Of a stretch of DNA of 64,000 bases, positions 46,010 through 54,880 are shown piece by piece; position 1 is the first letter of the stretch, and each line of letters begins with the position of its first letter. The DNA comes from Desulfogranum japonicum DSM 18378 (lineage in GTDB: Bacteria > Desulfobacterota > Desulfobulbia > Desulfobulbales > Desulfobulbaceae). Below the pieces are notes generated by a model. It saw only the letters and a program-made list of their open reading frames with translations. It did not search any database and was not told where the DNA came from. The stretch lies in assembly GCF_000429945.1 (NCBI RefSeq), contig NZ_AUCV01000022.1:40147-104146 (forward strand). The letters run 5' to 3'. The position numbers and the translations under genes are program-made.

Positions 46010-46576
46010 CTACCCGACCAGCTTCCTGGCGAACTCCTTTGCCTGATGGAAGATATCTGCAGGCAGTTTATCTGGTGTTGAACAGGAGCCGACAAACCAT
46101 TTCCCTGCACTGATGGCCTTATGGGGTTTCTGCAGCCGGTCAAAGGCAATAAAAGCAGACTCAACATTATTTTCATAAGGGCCTCCACCTGTCATCAGCA
46201 ACCCCTGACGCTGCCCCTCAACCAGAGAACTGTGATCGGGCTGGTGATACTGTACATACAGGCTATAGGTACGATCAATAAACGTTTTCAGAGGACCGGT
46301 AATTCCCCAGAAATAGAGAGGAGAGGTAAAAAGTACCACCTGCGCGTTCACCATTTTCTCCAAAATCACATTGGCGTCATCCTGCTGCACACAGGCCACC
46401 TGATCTGTAACCTGCTTGCACTTACCGCATGCCAGGCACCCACGGATCTGTTTATCAAACAGGGAAATACGTTCCACCTGGTGCCCCAGGGTTTCCAGTT
46501 CTTCCACCACCCAGCCACAGACAGTGGCAGTATTTCCCTGCTTTCTCGCTCCACCTTCCAGGATTAAAACCTTCAT
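46010..46576 (-). CDS. Flavodoxin-fold NAD(P)H-dependent FMN reductase / iron-sulfur flavoprotein-like
   Basis: A 188-residue flavodoxin-fold protein. The phosphate loop is LEGGARKQGNTATV and the flavin-contact strand is VVLFTSPLYFWGITGPLKTFIDR, as in NADPH-dependent FMN reductases. CLACGKCKQ plus a further cysteine (VACVQQDD) gives the compact cysteine motif of iron-sulfur flavoproteins, so a [4Fe-4S] cluster is possible. These enzymes pass electrons to oxygen, quinones or unknown acceptors and are common in anaerobes. Single-gene unit. Confidence 0.86.
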   Translation of the reverse strand: MKVLILEGGARKQGNTATVCGWVVEELETLGHQVERISLFDKQIRGCLACGKCKQVTDQVACVQQDDANVILEKMVNAQVVLFTSPLYFWGITGPLKTFIDRTYSLYVQYHQPDHSSLVEGQRQGLLMTGGGPYENNVESAFIAFDRLQKPHKAISAGKWFVGSCSTPDKLPADIFHQAKEFARKLVG

Positions 46577-46950
46577 TTTTCAATTCTCCAGTATAAATAC
46601 TTCGCAACTACTCATAGGAGAAACAGATACATTGACAACTCACCCGTATCTGTAACTGGTTACAGGGTGCCTGAAATTTTCCCAATCAGGCTGGCGCAGC
46701 GTATTGGATCATACGTTGGATCATACGTAAGCCAGGCTGATCGCGGAAAGATCAGGTGCACGGTGAGCAGTTGCAATAGTTAATCGTAATCGGGCAATGC
46801 AGGCAAGGCTCACACACATGCAACAACACAATAGCGATATTCTTGACTGCAGTCCCATACATTTTTCACAGTAATGCTGACAAAAAAACAGCAGCTCCCC
46901 GTGCACTGTTCCAAAGGAATGGATATGGAGAGTATCTTACCAGAAAAATG
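46577..46950 (+). repeat. Duplicated flanking DNA of the fliD locus (downstream-type then upstream-type)
   Basis: From about 46658 to 46772 the sequence resembles the region just after the intact fliD gene (56205-56310), including gctgatcgcggaaagatc and the cggtgagcagt tail. From 46781 to 46950 (taatcgtaatcgggcaatgcagg, ...gtagtaatgctgac-like) it matches the region before intact fliD (54599-54803). The order downstream-flank then upstream-flank is what lies between two tandem fliD copies. Only partial sequence identity remains. Confidence 0.65.
46740..46772 (+). repeat. Intergenic repeat element, copy 2
   Basis: atcgcggaaagatc, three bases, then tgcacggtgagcagtt: the closest match to the element at 6878-6910, with a third copy at 56278. 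Confidence 0.55.
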
Positions 46951-47273
46951 GTCTCAACACCTGGGAGGTCACCAACAATGGTTCGGATTATTTTTCTATC
47001 AGCACCACATCATTGACCAATGAGGGAACATACTGTGTGGAAGTCGTCAGCCCGGCCCTGCAGCAGAAGGATATCGGCGAAGATTATATCACTGCCGCTG
47101 AAACAACGCTACTCACAGGTGAAGAAACACCTCCCTGTGAAGATGTCATTTTCACCTTGGGTGGCGTCGCAGAGGATGAGTTTTCGGAATGTATGGACAA
47201 TCTGGACAGATTTCTTTACCGCAAAATCTGCCTTGTCCGGCTCGGTCATGATGCAGAAACCGGCACCCTATGA
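46951..47273 (+). pseudogene. fliD: Degenerate fliD fragment
   Basis: Read in the frame of 46971, the DNA encodes LNTWEVTNNGSDYFSIS and TSLTNEGTYCVEVVSPALQQ, closely matching residues 69-110 of the intact FliD at 54881. The first 67 codons and the start are missing; homology to the upstream flank runs straight into codon 68. Two further internal deletions (about 15 and 80 bp) and then an unrelated tail ending at 47273 show that the gene is dead. It converges with the DUF1302 gene. Confidence 0.8.
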
Positions 47274-47293
47274 GCTTTTTTCAATACACAACC

Positions 47294-48673
47294 TTAAAAA
47301 TCATATCGTAATTGTACATACACCCTGCCCGTATCCCCGTTGGCAGCTAGTAAACCGTCTCCAGCCTGGTACAGCAATAGCCCGGCTGTCGCGCTCCAGT
47401 CGTCCATGACGTCGTACTTTGCGGTGAAGCGTTGGCTTGCTCCGTGTTGACCATGGTCGCCGTTAAGCAGGAAAAGGGCTGTTAGCTCCAGTCGTTCATG
47501 AAAACACTCGCGGGTTATTCGGAGGGCAACTTCGTTTTCGGTTTCTTTCGGGTTTTCCGGGGAGGTGTCCAGTGCAGAGTCGTAGTTATGGAGGTATCTT
47601 CGGGCATAGTCCAGGCTGATGGTTGTATCAGACAACCCACTGTACTCAAGGCCTATCAAAAAATCTGTACGGGCATAATCTTGGTCTGAGGTCATGAAAC
47701 GAAGCCCCCTGAAGTTGGCCAGTTCGGCGATATAGAGCATATCGCCTCTGGCGTAACTTGCGCTTGCTCCTGCCATGGTGATCTTTTCATGTTCCATGGT
47801 CAGGGGGTCTGTGGAAAGGTAGGTTCCCTCATCATCATGGAACTGTGCGCCATAGAGCGAGATATCCAGGCCCTTGAAGCTTCTGGAGAGTTCCATGGCG
47901 ATTTCGCAGTTCTCCAGCGTGTTGTCCGGCTCGTTGTCAATGGGACCTGCGGCGCTGCCCGGATAGAAAAAATGGCCGTATACCGGGTTTTCGTTGTAGC
48001 GGTGTTCCAGTACGCTCAGAAGATCCAGGTTCCAGGCTCCTATGAATACATCCAGTTTGAGCATGGTCAGGGGCAGGCGGATGTTTTCAATGTCAGTAAT
48101 ACCCATATCCCTGGTATCAACCGGGTTCAGAATATCAGTGACCCGGATGTTATCAGAACGACCCCAGACGACTATCTGTCTGCCGATTTTCAGGTCGATA
48201 TGGTCAGTCAGGCTGCCCTGGAGATAGAGTTCCCGAAGCTCCAGCTCTTCCTCGTAGCTGCCCAGCACTTCAGAGGTGAAATTGTCCCGTCCCTCTATGG
48301 AATATGCAAAATCATAGAAGCCACGGACACCGCCGAAAAATGTCCAGCCAGCCAGTTGGTAGTCGACCTCCAGCATGGTTTCGAGGCGAAGCGATGACAA
48401 GCCCTGCCAGTCGGTTTTGTCCGGCTCCGTCTGGAAACGGGTTGTATTGCCTGCTGCAAATAGTTCCACGTATCCACTGAAATAGTCGGTCAGTGGGCTG
48501 GACGATGCAGACTCTTCCTGCACGACAGGGGGGTTTTCAAAATCGTCCAGCAGGTCTTCAAGCCCATCTGCTTCAGTGGCATAAGCGGCGCCGTTACAGC
48601 AGATAAGGGCCAAGGCAACCGCAAATCTCTCACAGGCCTTTTTCAAGTCGACGGGTTGTAAACAGCTCATCAT
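47294..48673 (-). CDS. DUF1302-like outer-membrane beta-barrel protein
   Basis: A 459-residue exported protein with a signal sequence (ALALICCNGAAYATE) and an alternating beta-strand pattern ending YVQLRYDF, which fits an outer-membrane barrel. LKIGRQIVVWGRSDNIRVTDILNPVDTRD is the characteristic segment of DUF1302/porin-like proteins that accompany MMPL transporters and LolA-like lipoprotein-sorting proteins. It is the last gene of a four-gene minus-strand operon and overlaps the LolA-like gene by 44 bp. It may be the outer-membrane end of a lipid or hydrophobic-substrate transport route. Confidence 0.8.
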   Translation of the reverse strand: MMSCLQPVDLKKACERFAVALALICCNGAAYATEADGLEDLLDDFENPPVVQEESASSSPLTDYFSGYVELFAAGNTTRFQTEPDKTDWQGLSSLRLETMLEVDYQLAGWTFFGGVRGFYDFAYSIEGRDNFTSEVLGSYEEELELRELYLQGSLTDHIDLKIGRQIVVWGRSDNIRVTDILNPVDTRDMGITDIENIRLPLTMLKLDVFIGAWNLDLLSVLEHRYNENPVYGHFFYPGSAAGPIDNEPDNTLENCEIAMELSRSFKGLDISLYGAQFHDDEGTYLSTDPLTMEHEKITMAGASASYARGDMLYIAELANFRGLRFMTSDQDYARTDFLIGLEYSGLSDTTISLDYARRYLHNYDSALDTSPENPKETENEVALRITRECFHERLELTALFLLNGDHGQHGASQRFTAKYDVMDDWSATAGLLLYQAGDGLLAANGDTGRVYVQLRYDF

Positions 48674-49466
48674 TGACCGACTCTTGGTTAAAACGGATAT
48701 TGCGCATGGACAGTATGGTTTGATGGAGAACAGACTTGCCCTTTTTGGTGGTCATGTGAATTTCCTTCTCAGTCCATATGCCATCGATTTGCTCCAGTTC
48801 CTTCACGTCATAATATTTGGTCTTCCCGCCATCCTCCAGGTAGTTGATTGACCTGATGACCACGAAATTATCCTGACGAACGAAACTGATTGATTTGGTA
48901 TAACCAGTCTCATCAATGACGTCCTGGCTGACCGGTACAGAATCGATAACCCAGCATTTCTTACCATAGACTTCAATCTCGGATTGTTTCGGATGAAAGG
49001 AATAGTCGTAATCGCTCAGTCGCCTGTCTGTGAGGTCTGCATAGCTGAAATCAGACCCCACAAAGCTGCCGGTCTTGTCCCCGGTCGCGATCCGTTTTAC
49101 CTTTCTGAGCGCGGGCAGGTAGAGCCACTGGTCATCGTCTTTGCCCGGAGCATCGTAATCATAGGTAAGGAATCCGGTTTCCTTCACGTCTGCAGGCGAG
49201 AGGAACATCATCATGCGGTACTTGTCCTCTCCCTTGTCAAGGCCATAGGAGATGAGGGTCCGGGTTCGTTGTGCTCCATTTCTATCGATAAGGATCATCT
49301 GGATATCTGAAATGGATCGGTCGCCATCATCGCGCGCATCCACCTGTTCCATGATCTGCCTGGCATCCGGTGTTCCGGCCAGAGTGCCTGTACTGGGTAC
49401 AAGGAAAATCAGGGAAAGTGTGATGGCCGGGAAAAGGGAGTGCATCGTATTCATAGAGTGTTTCAT
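48630..49466 (-). CDS. LolA-like outer-membrane lipoprotein-sorting protein
   Basis: A 278-residue exported protein with a signal peptide ending around TGTLAGTP (about residue 31). The DARQIMEQVDARDDGD entry, DQWLYLPALRKVKRIATGDKTGSFVGSDFSYADL and YDVKELEQIDGIWTEKEIHMTTKKG match the LolA_like family found beside MMPL exporters. Unlike LolA itself, these partners may carry lipids between membranes. The start overlaps the MMPL gene stop by four bases (ATGA on the minus strand). Confidence 0.87.
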   Translation of the reverse strand: MKHSMNTMHSLFPAITLSLIFLVPSTGTLAGTPDARQIMEQVDARDDGDRSISDIQMILIDRNGAQRTRTLISYGLDKGEDKYRMMMFLSPADVKETGFLTYDYDAPGKDDDQWLYLPALRKVKRIATGDKTGSFVGSDFSYADLTDRRLSDYDYSFHPKQSEIEVYGKKCWVIDSVPVSQDVIDETGYTKSISFVRQDNFVVIRSINYLEDGGKTKYYDVKELEQIDGIWTEKEIHMTTKKGKSVLHQTILSMRNIRFNQESVNDELFTTRRLEKGL

Positions 49467-51895
49467 GATATCCTTCCATTTATCTGCAGTTTCATTGGTC
49501 TTTTGTGTCTTGAATAGACGATGCTCAGTAATGCAGGCAACAGGAAAAAATCAGCAGCAAGAGCAAAGATAATGGCGGTTCCGGTAATCATGCCAAAGCG
49601 GACATTATTATTCAGGGTGCCGATCATATAGATATAAAATCCTCCGCAGAGTACCAGGCTGGTAATAAACAGAGCCCTTCCTGTGGTCTGCATGGTTTTG
49701 TGCACGGCCTTTTCCACATCTGCACTCTGTTGATAGCAACGTTGAAAATGATGCAGAAAATGGATGGTATCATCCACGACAATGCCCAGAACGAGGCTGC
49801 CGACCAGCACACTGGAGAGATCAATGGGGATGGACGCAATCCCCATCAGCCCCATCACCAGGATGATCGGGCCGACATTGGCAACCATGCTCAACAGGCC
49901 GATACGGATGCGCCCGGCCATGATGATCATCAAGATGGAAATAAGCACCAGGGCAATCCCATAGCTTTCGATCATGCTGGTGAGGGCATTGGTGACGATG
50001 GTGACAAAGAGTTTTATCTTTCCGGTGATGGTTATGTCGGCATCCGGGAACCGCTCTTGTAAGAGCTGCTCAACCTGATCGATATACTCTAAATACAGAA
50101 CCGAATCCTCAAACGGGGCCATGATGGACAGGCGAGCTGTTTGATAGTTTCTGTCGGTGAAGTCTTCCAGATCATCACTGCCGCTGGATTCAAAGAGCAT
50201 AAGTTCCTGGGCAATAAGCTGTTGGCTTTGGGGAACCGTATAGGCACGTTGGTGATCATTGTGCAAGGCCCGATTGGTTTCCTTGAGCACATCAGGGAGT
50301 CCCCATACCTTGCCTGCCCTGATTCCTTCAACTTCCAGGGTGCTGATGTCGGTTATTGTCTGATCAAGGCGCTGTTGAACATCCGGATCATGCAGACCAT
50401 TCACTTTGCCTGTGTTAATCACCGCCTCAAGCTTGACTGATCCGCCGTTGACCTGATCCAGTTCATCGGTAGCCATGCGGATTTGCGAATCAGCCGGAAA
50501 CCAGGTGGAAATATTGTGCGAAAAGCGTACATCAAGGGCACAGTACAAAGCCCCGACAAAGAGCAGTCCAAAGCACAGGGCAACGGGTATGGCATGTCGG
50601 GTGGTTAGTCGGGCAATCCATGAAAAGATTGCATTGATCGGGGAATGAGCGTCTGCCCCGCCTGTTTTGAGTGTCTTTCTCTGTATTGGAAACAGGGCAA
50701 TACACACCGGCAACAGCACAATGGTATAGAAAAAGGCAAGAAATACACCGACAGGTGCCACAAAACCAAGCTGGGCAATGGTTGCCACGTCTGAGCAGGC
50801 AAAGGAAAGAAGGCCGCAGGCCGTTGTGATACTGGTCATAAGCACAGGCAGGCCGGCAGCACCCATCGCATCGATGATTGCCTGTTGTTTTTCGCCGCAC
50901 TCGTTATATTTCAGATAGAAAAGCGTCAATATGTGTACGGCGTCGGCAACACCGACAATGAGCAGAAAAGAGGGTAGGATTTCTGTGACCAGGGTAATGG
51001 GAAAACCTGCCAGGGCCATGAACCCAAAGGTGGTTACAAGCGAAAGAAAGACGATGAGCAGTGGGTAAATCACCCCTGAGAGTCTTCTGTATAAAAGGCC
51101 CAGTGAGAAGATGATCAGGAGCATGGACAGGGGCAGGATCATCCCGAGATCCTTTTCGATTCCAATTTGCAGGGCTGAGACCACGGCCGGGCTGCCAGCA
51201 AGATAGGTGGTCAGTCCGGGCTGCTGATATTTGGACACCACGTTTTTGATTGCCCTGGTCACCTCCATGTTCTGGGCATTACTTAAAGGGCTGCCTCCAT
51301 CGCCTTGTGGAAACGATTCGTCTTCGGCAAAACCTGCCAGCAGATCATCGGATGCTTCTTCCTGATAGGCAACGGTCTTTATAATGATTGATGCCAGGGT
51401 GCCGTCACCTGATATCAGGTAATTTGCAAACATGGGATAGTGTGCAATACGCTTTTTTATTTCCTGCACTTCAGCTTCTGTCTGAGGCGGAGTCTCAAAA
51501 ATATCATCAACATGCAGGGTATCGCCTTCGGCCCAGACAACTCTGCCATTCACAAGACTTGTGATGTCATCCAGATAAGGGACCGTTTGTTCAAGCTCGT
51601 GGTGCAAGTTGTAGAGTGTCTGGAAAAAGGCTGTATCCATTCCGTTTTCCGGCCTGAGGGCGATGATGAACAGCTCATCCTGGCCAAACTGTTGTTTGAA
51701 TTGGTTGTAGGCAATAAGCGCAGGATCAGTGTCACGGAAAAACACTTCATCGCGGGTATCAATGGCCAGTTTGGGCAATTGTGCAGCCAGGCCTCCGGTT
51801 AATGCCAGAACCAGCAACAGGGCAATATACTTGTTAGTATAAATGCTCTCGCACAATCTTCTGAAAAGGCCTTCACATTGGGTATGTATGTTCAC
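49463..51895 (-). CDS. RND-superfamily MMPL transporter
   Basis: An 810-residue RND protein with 12 expected membrane helices in two homologous halves. Each half has one N-terminal helix, a large periplasmic loop and five helices. Characteristic stretches include GFPITLVTEILPSFLLIVGVADAVHILTLFYLKY in the first half and GIVVDDTIHFLHHFQRCYQQ in the second. The family exports lipids or hydrophobic compounds by proton exchange (MmpL, HpnN-like). Its operon partners are a TetR regulator upstream and LolA-like and DUF1302 proteins downstream. The gene overlaps both neighbours by four bases. Confidence 0.92.
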   Translation of the reverse strand: MNIHTQCEGLFRRLCESIYTNKYIALLLVLALTGGLAAQLPKLAIDTRDEVFFRDTDPALIAYNQFKQQFGQDELFIIALRPENGMDTAFFQTLYNLHHELEQTVPYLDDITSLVNGRVVWAEGDTLHVDDIFETPPQTEAEVQEIKKRIAHYPMFANYLISGDGTLASIIIKTVAYQEEASDDLLAGFAEDESFPQGDGGSPLSNAQNMEVTRAIKNVVSKYQQPGLTTYLAGSPAVVSALQIGIEKDLGMILPLSMLLIIFSLGLLYRRLSGVIYPLLIVFLSLVTTFGFMALAGFPITLVTEILPSFLLIVGVADAVHILTLFYLKYNECGEKQQAIIDAMGAAGLPVLMTSITTACGLLSFACSDVATIAQLGFVAPVGVFLAFFYTIVLLPVCIALFPIQRKTLKTGGADAHSPINAIFSWIARLTTRHAIPVALCFGLLFVGALYCALDVRFSHNISTWFPADSQIRMATDELDQVNGGSVKLEAVINTGKVNGLHDPDVQQRLDQTITDISTLEVEGIRAGKVWGLPDVLKETNRALHNDHQRAYTVPQSQQLIAQELMLFESSGSDDLEDFTDRNYQTARLSIMAPFEDSVLYLEYIDQVEQLLQERFPDADITITGKIKLFVTIVTNALTSMIESYGIALVLISILMIIMAGRIRIGLLSMVANVGPIILVMGLMGIASIPIDLSSVLVGSLVLGIVVDDTIHFLHHFQRCYQQSADVEKAVHKTMQTTGRALFITSLVLCGGFYIYMIGTLNNNVRFGMITGTAIIFALAADFFLLPALLSIVYSRHKRPMKLQINGRIS

Positions 51896-52506
51896 GAGTT
51901 GTCCTCCTGAATGTACATACCGTTGAACAGCAGATCCAAAATATTAGACATGTGGTTGAGGGTTGTGGATACACTCATTTCAGGAGTTCGCAGAAATTCC
52001 CGAATTTGACCTATATACAGCGAAAAAAAAGCCTGGGATGCCAGCAGGGAATCAACCTCTTTGCGAATTTTCCCCGCTGCTTTCTCTCTGTCGATTATGG
52101 CGGCAACAATAGGAAAATACTCACTGTCCATCTTGCTGATCGAAGGACTTTCATGACTCGGTTCAAACAGGGTATCGCGGATCAGCACCCTGTAGAGCTC
52201 ACGATTGTGGTCATAAAAGTTCACCATGGCCGTGGCTATGTGAAGCAGGGTGGCCTGTAACCCGGCATCTCTTGGCAGAGTGCCCAGCGCACCGGATAAC
52301 GTTTCTTCAATATCCTCAGATAAAACAGCTTCCAGCAATGCGGTTTTATTTTTGAAATGCACGATAATGGTTGCCGCCGAGACTCCTGCCTCCTGCGCAA
52401 TCCCCCGTATGGTGCATTTTTCTGCGCCTTTTTCCCAGAACAGGCTGTGGGCGGCCTGCAGTATGAGTTCTCTGGTTTCTGCTTTGATGTCATCTCGCCT
52501 TGTCAT
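51892..52506 (-). CDS. TetR-family transcriptional regulator of the MMPL operon
   Basis: A 204-residue TetR protein from ATG 52506, which has aggag six bases upstream; an ATG at 52545 lacks one. The N-terminal helix-turn-helix is clear: ILQAAHSLFWEKGAEKCTIRGIAQEAGVSAATIIVHFKNKTALLEAV. The C-terminal ~140 residues form the variable ligand-binding domain. As first gene of the operon it likely represses its own transcript and the MMPL genes until it binds a hydrophobic ligand. Confidence 0.9.
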   Translation of the reverse strand: MTRRDDIKAETRELILQAAHSLFWEKGAEKCTIRGIAQEAGVSAATIIVHFKNKTALLEAVLSEDIEETLSGALGTLPRDAGLQATLLHIATAMVNFYDHNRELYRVLIRDTLFEPSHESPSISKMDSEYFPIVAAIIDREKAAGKIRKEVDSLLASQAFFSLYIGQIREFLRTPEMSVSTTLNHMSNILDLLFNGMYIQEDNS

Positions 52507-52545
52507 GGTCACTCCTGATGGGCCTTGGTAAACTCGTACATACAT

Positions 52546-52557
52546 TAAACATGTTTA
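52546..52557. promoter_or_regulatory. Palindromic operator candidate for the TetR regulator
   Basis: taaacatgttta, a perfect 12-bp palindrome 40 bases before the tetR start codon, between it and the probable promoter. Placement and symmetry suit autorepression. Confidence 0.5.
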
Positions 52558-52647
52558 TCATATATACGCGTTTATTCTTTGCGTCAAGAAAATTTCCATC
52601 TCAAGGCATTCGGCAACAGGTATCATAACAGGCCAATCGGGTAGCCA

Positions 52648-52668
52648 GTGTCTGTCCAGAAATGAGGA
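52648..52668 (+). repeat. Dispersed intergenic motif, copy in the tetR-MBL region
   Basis: The motif gtgtctgtccagaaatgagg recurs with one or two changes at 54783 (+) and on the minus strand at 34745, and less well at 46937 and 63651. It may be the end of a decayed mobile element. Confidence 0.5.
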
Positions 52669-52890
52669 TTTTTACTCAGGTTCAGGTAAGCGACCACCGG
52701 GAGAGACCTATGTTTTGCACATTCTGTGTACTCAGCAGGAAAAAGAAGCCGCTGATGAAAATGGTAACACCAGGAAGAAATTCCAGCTTACATTACTGAC
52801 CATGAAAGAATGAACCAGAAGCAATCGATGGTAACTAATGGAAATATCGGCATTATTAACCAGGCAATCAGTTACAATCGATGTGTTTAA

Positions 52891-53110
52891 GAGTTCACTG
52901 ACCTCATGGAACAATTTGCAACAACACTCCAAGGAAACTACCATTATTATGGTGTCAGTGGTAACTTTGAGAAGATCGGTTCTTTCTGCAATTACAGTTG
53001 CAAAACTGTTTTTAAGTGGCTGAACAGGAGAAATAAGGAAATAAAGCTGTAACTGGCGAGGGTTCAAGGGGATTTTACAGAGTTTTAACGCAGCAGTTTT
53101 TTTTGACCAC
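52891..53110 (+). pseudogene. Group II intron reverse transcriptase/maturase, C-terminal remnant
   Basis: Frame 52891-53052 encodes LMEQFATTLQGNYHYYGVSG followed by NFEKIG and KTVFKWLNRRNK, the standard C-terminal thumb/maturase ending (GHYNYYGVxGN...LxKWLNRRS). A stop interrupts at 53050. After a one-base shift (frame 53051) it resumes as NWRGFKGILQSFNAAVFF, the usual last segment. The reverse transcriptase catalytic core is absent. This is a frameshifted fragment, and the ribozyme 3' end was not recognised. Confidence 0.75.
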
Positions 53111-53159
53111 CGGGTCTGAAAGAGGAAATCTATCTAGGACAGGAAACAGGAGAAAAAAG

Positions 53160-54104
53160 ATGAAAACGAGAACAACAGTACTGATTATTAACGCGTTGGC
53201 TGTGCTTTTGGTTCAATCCGTTATGGCACAGACTCCGAAAGCGGAGTTGAAAAAAATTACGGATTCGGTTTATGCGTATACGGGAGTGCCTGCCGGAACA
53301 CCCGGCAATGTATTTTCCGCCAATTCAGGGATAGTAATAGGCAACGATGCCGTGCTTGTGGTGGATACTCTGACATCCGCAAAAGAAGCTGAAAATTTTG
53401 CGGCAGATATCCGAAAAGTAACGGACAAGCCTATAAGGTATGTTGTGAATACGCACTACCACCTTGATCATGCTCTTGGAAACAGTTTTTTTGCCGACAT
53501 GGGGGCACGTATTATCGGCCATGTGAAATGCCGTGATGCCGTGATTTCCGGCGGGGATAAGATGCTTGAAAATCCGGCGGCGTTCGGCCTGCCTGAGGAT
53601 TTCTGGGAAGGCACCCGCATTGTAGCGCCGGATACGGCCTTTGAACGCGGGATGATTCTTGACCTGGGCGGTATTACCGTAAAACTGATTCACACCGGCT
53701 TTGCTTCACATTCAGCAGGTTCTGTAATTGTGCATATATCCTCACAGGATGTCCTTTTTGCCGGGGATATTCTTTTTACCGATTTTCATCCTTATATCGG
53801 TGAAGGTGATCTACCAGGATGGGAAAAGAATCTTGATTTCATACATGAGATGAATGTCAGTCATATCATTCCGGGACACGGACCTTTATCCTCAAATACA
53901 GATATTGAAGACATGAAGGCATATCTGCCGTTTTTCGATAAGAAAGCAAAAGAATTTTGCACCCTGGAAAAAGATGTCGGAAAACTGACCGCTGCCATGC
54001 TGGAGGTACTTCCTAAACGGACTGGCGGTGATTTCATCGTGACAATGAATCTTAAAACCCGTTATCTGCCGGACAATGGGGACGGGCAGTCCGGAAAAAA
54101 GTAG
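53160..54104 (+). CDS. Exported metallo-beta-lactamase-fold hydrolase
   Basis: A 314-residue protein from ATG 53160 with aggag upstream and a signal peptide ending SVMAQ (about residue 22). The metal motif is THYHLDH, lacking the first histidine of the usual HxHxDH in its +1 position but with H-x-x-D-H intact; GHVKC, SHSAGS, AGDILFTDFHP and the final IPGHGP are all present. It resembles the periplasmic SoxH/quinoprotein-relay group of MBL proteins. Substrate unknown. It is bounded by intron debris upstream and repeat-rich DNA downstream. Confidence 0.87.
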   Translation: MKTRTTVLIINALAVLLVQSVMAQTPKAELKKITDSVYAYTGVPAGTPGNVFSANSGIVIGNDAVLVVDTLTSAKEAENFAADIRKVTDKPIRYVVNTHYHLDHALGNSFFADMGARIIGHVKCRDAVISGGDKMLENPAAFGLPEDFWEGTRIVAPDTAFERGMILDLGGITVKLIHTGFASHSAGSVIVHISSQDVLFAGDILFTDFHPYIGEGDLPGWEKNLDFIHEMNVSHIIPGHGPLSSNTDIEDMKAYLPFFDKKAKEFCTLEKDVGKLTAAMLEVLPKRTGGDFIVTMNLKTRYLPDNGDGQSGKK

Positions 54105-54880
54105 GCTTCATGTCCTTTCGGTAAAGTATTTTACCTGTATATGAAATTCATTGCATACCGGAGATCGGATGTATTTAAGCTGATAGAACTGATCTGCAAC
54201 AATTATCTGCTCAGAACGGCAGTAAAAACGAACTGTACGCTAACTCGGCACAGCACAGGGACGCAAAGGGTTCCGGTCGTTGCGTTCCCTCCACCTTTTG
54301 AGCCGGTGAGCTTGTGGCTGCCCATAAATGGACTTTTCGGAACCTCTTTTCCTCGCTTGCCTGCCCATTTGTTGCCTTATGCTCAAAAGTTGATCTTCAA
54401 AGGTAAGCGAAGACTTCGATATCAACTCCATGGCTGCGGTGACCTATATCACATGCCTCGGAGTCTACGCCTACCTGAACTGGAGCAAAAATAGTTTGTG
54501 CTCATAATCAAGGTGATGTCAACTAGTTACAATTACCTTTCTGGTATCAAGCTATTACTGATCAAAGACACTCCCGACGGACTCCCGATATATATACTTA
54601 ATCGTAATTGGCCAATGCAGGTTTGGCTCACACATAATGTTACAAAACACAACCTCACGTTACAGCAAAACAACACAATAGCGCCCTTTATGACTGTAGT
54701 CCCATAAATTTTCTACAGTAATGCTGACGAAAAAGCAGCAGGAAAAACCCAACTCCATTCTAAAAGAATGGAACTGTAGAAAGTGTCTGACCAGAAACGA
54801 GGATGTTGTTCAAGTGTAGGTGAACGTAGACTCTGAAAAGACCAGTTATGGCCAGACACGAGATACTAAGGAGGACTACC
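54105..54880 (+). other. Repeat-rich region between MBL-fold gene and fliD
   Basis: About 780 bp without a gene. It contains the palindromic element at 54395-54475, the ggtatcaagctatt segment (54543) shared with 17070, the gtgtctgaccagaaacgagg motif (54783) and, from 54599, the upstream flank that is duplicated near 46781. It appears to be an accumulation zone for small repeats. Confidence 0.55.
54395..54475 (+). repeat. Palindromic intergenic element, copy 2
   Basis: It begins aggtaagcgaagacttcg and ends cggagtctacgcctacct, complementary at 15 of 18 positions, so it can form a long hairpin. The minus strand at 22103-22018 starts with the same 18 bases. Confidence 0.55.

Noticed and set aside
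47789..48397. 202-codon plus-strand open frame
   Set aside because: Antisense to the DUF1302 gene, whose signal peptide and barrel pattern are convincing.
52732..53067. 111-codon minus-strand open frame
   Set aside because: It is antisense to the reverse transcriptase remnant, which explains the sequence better.
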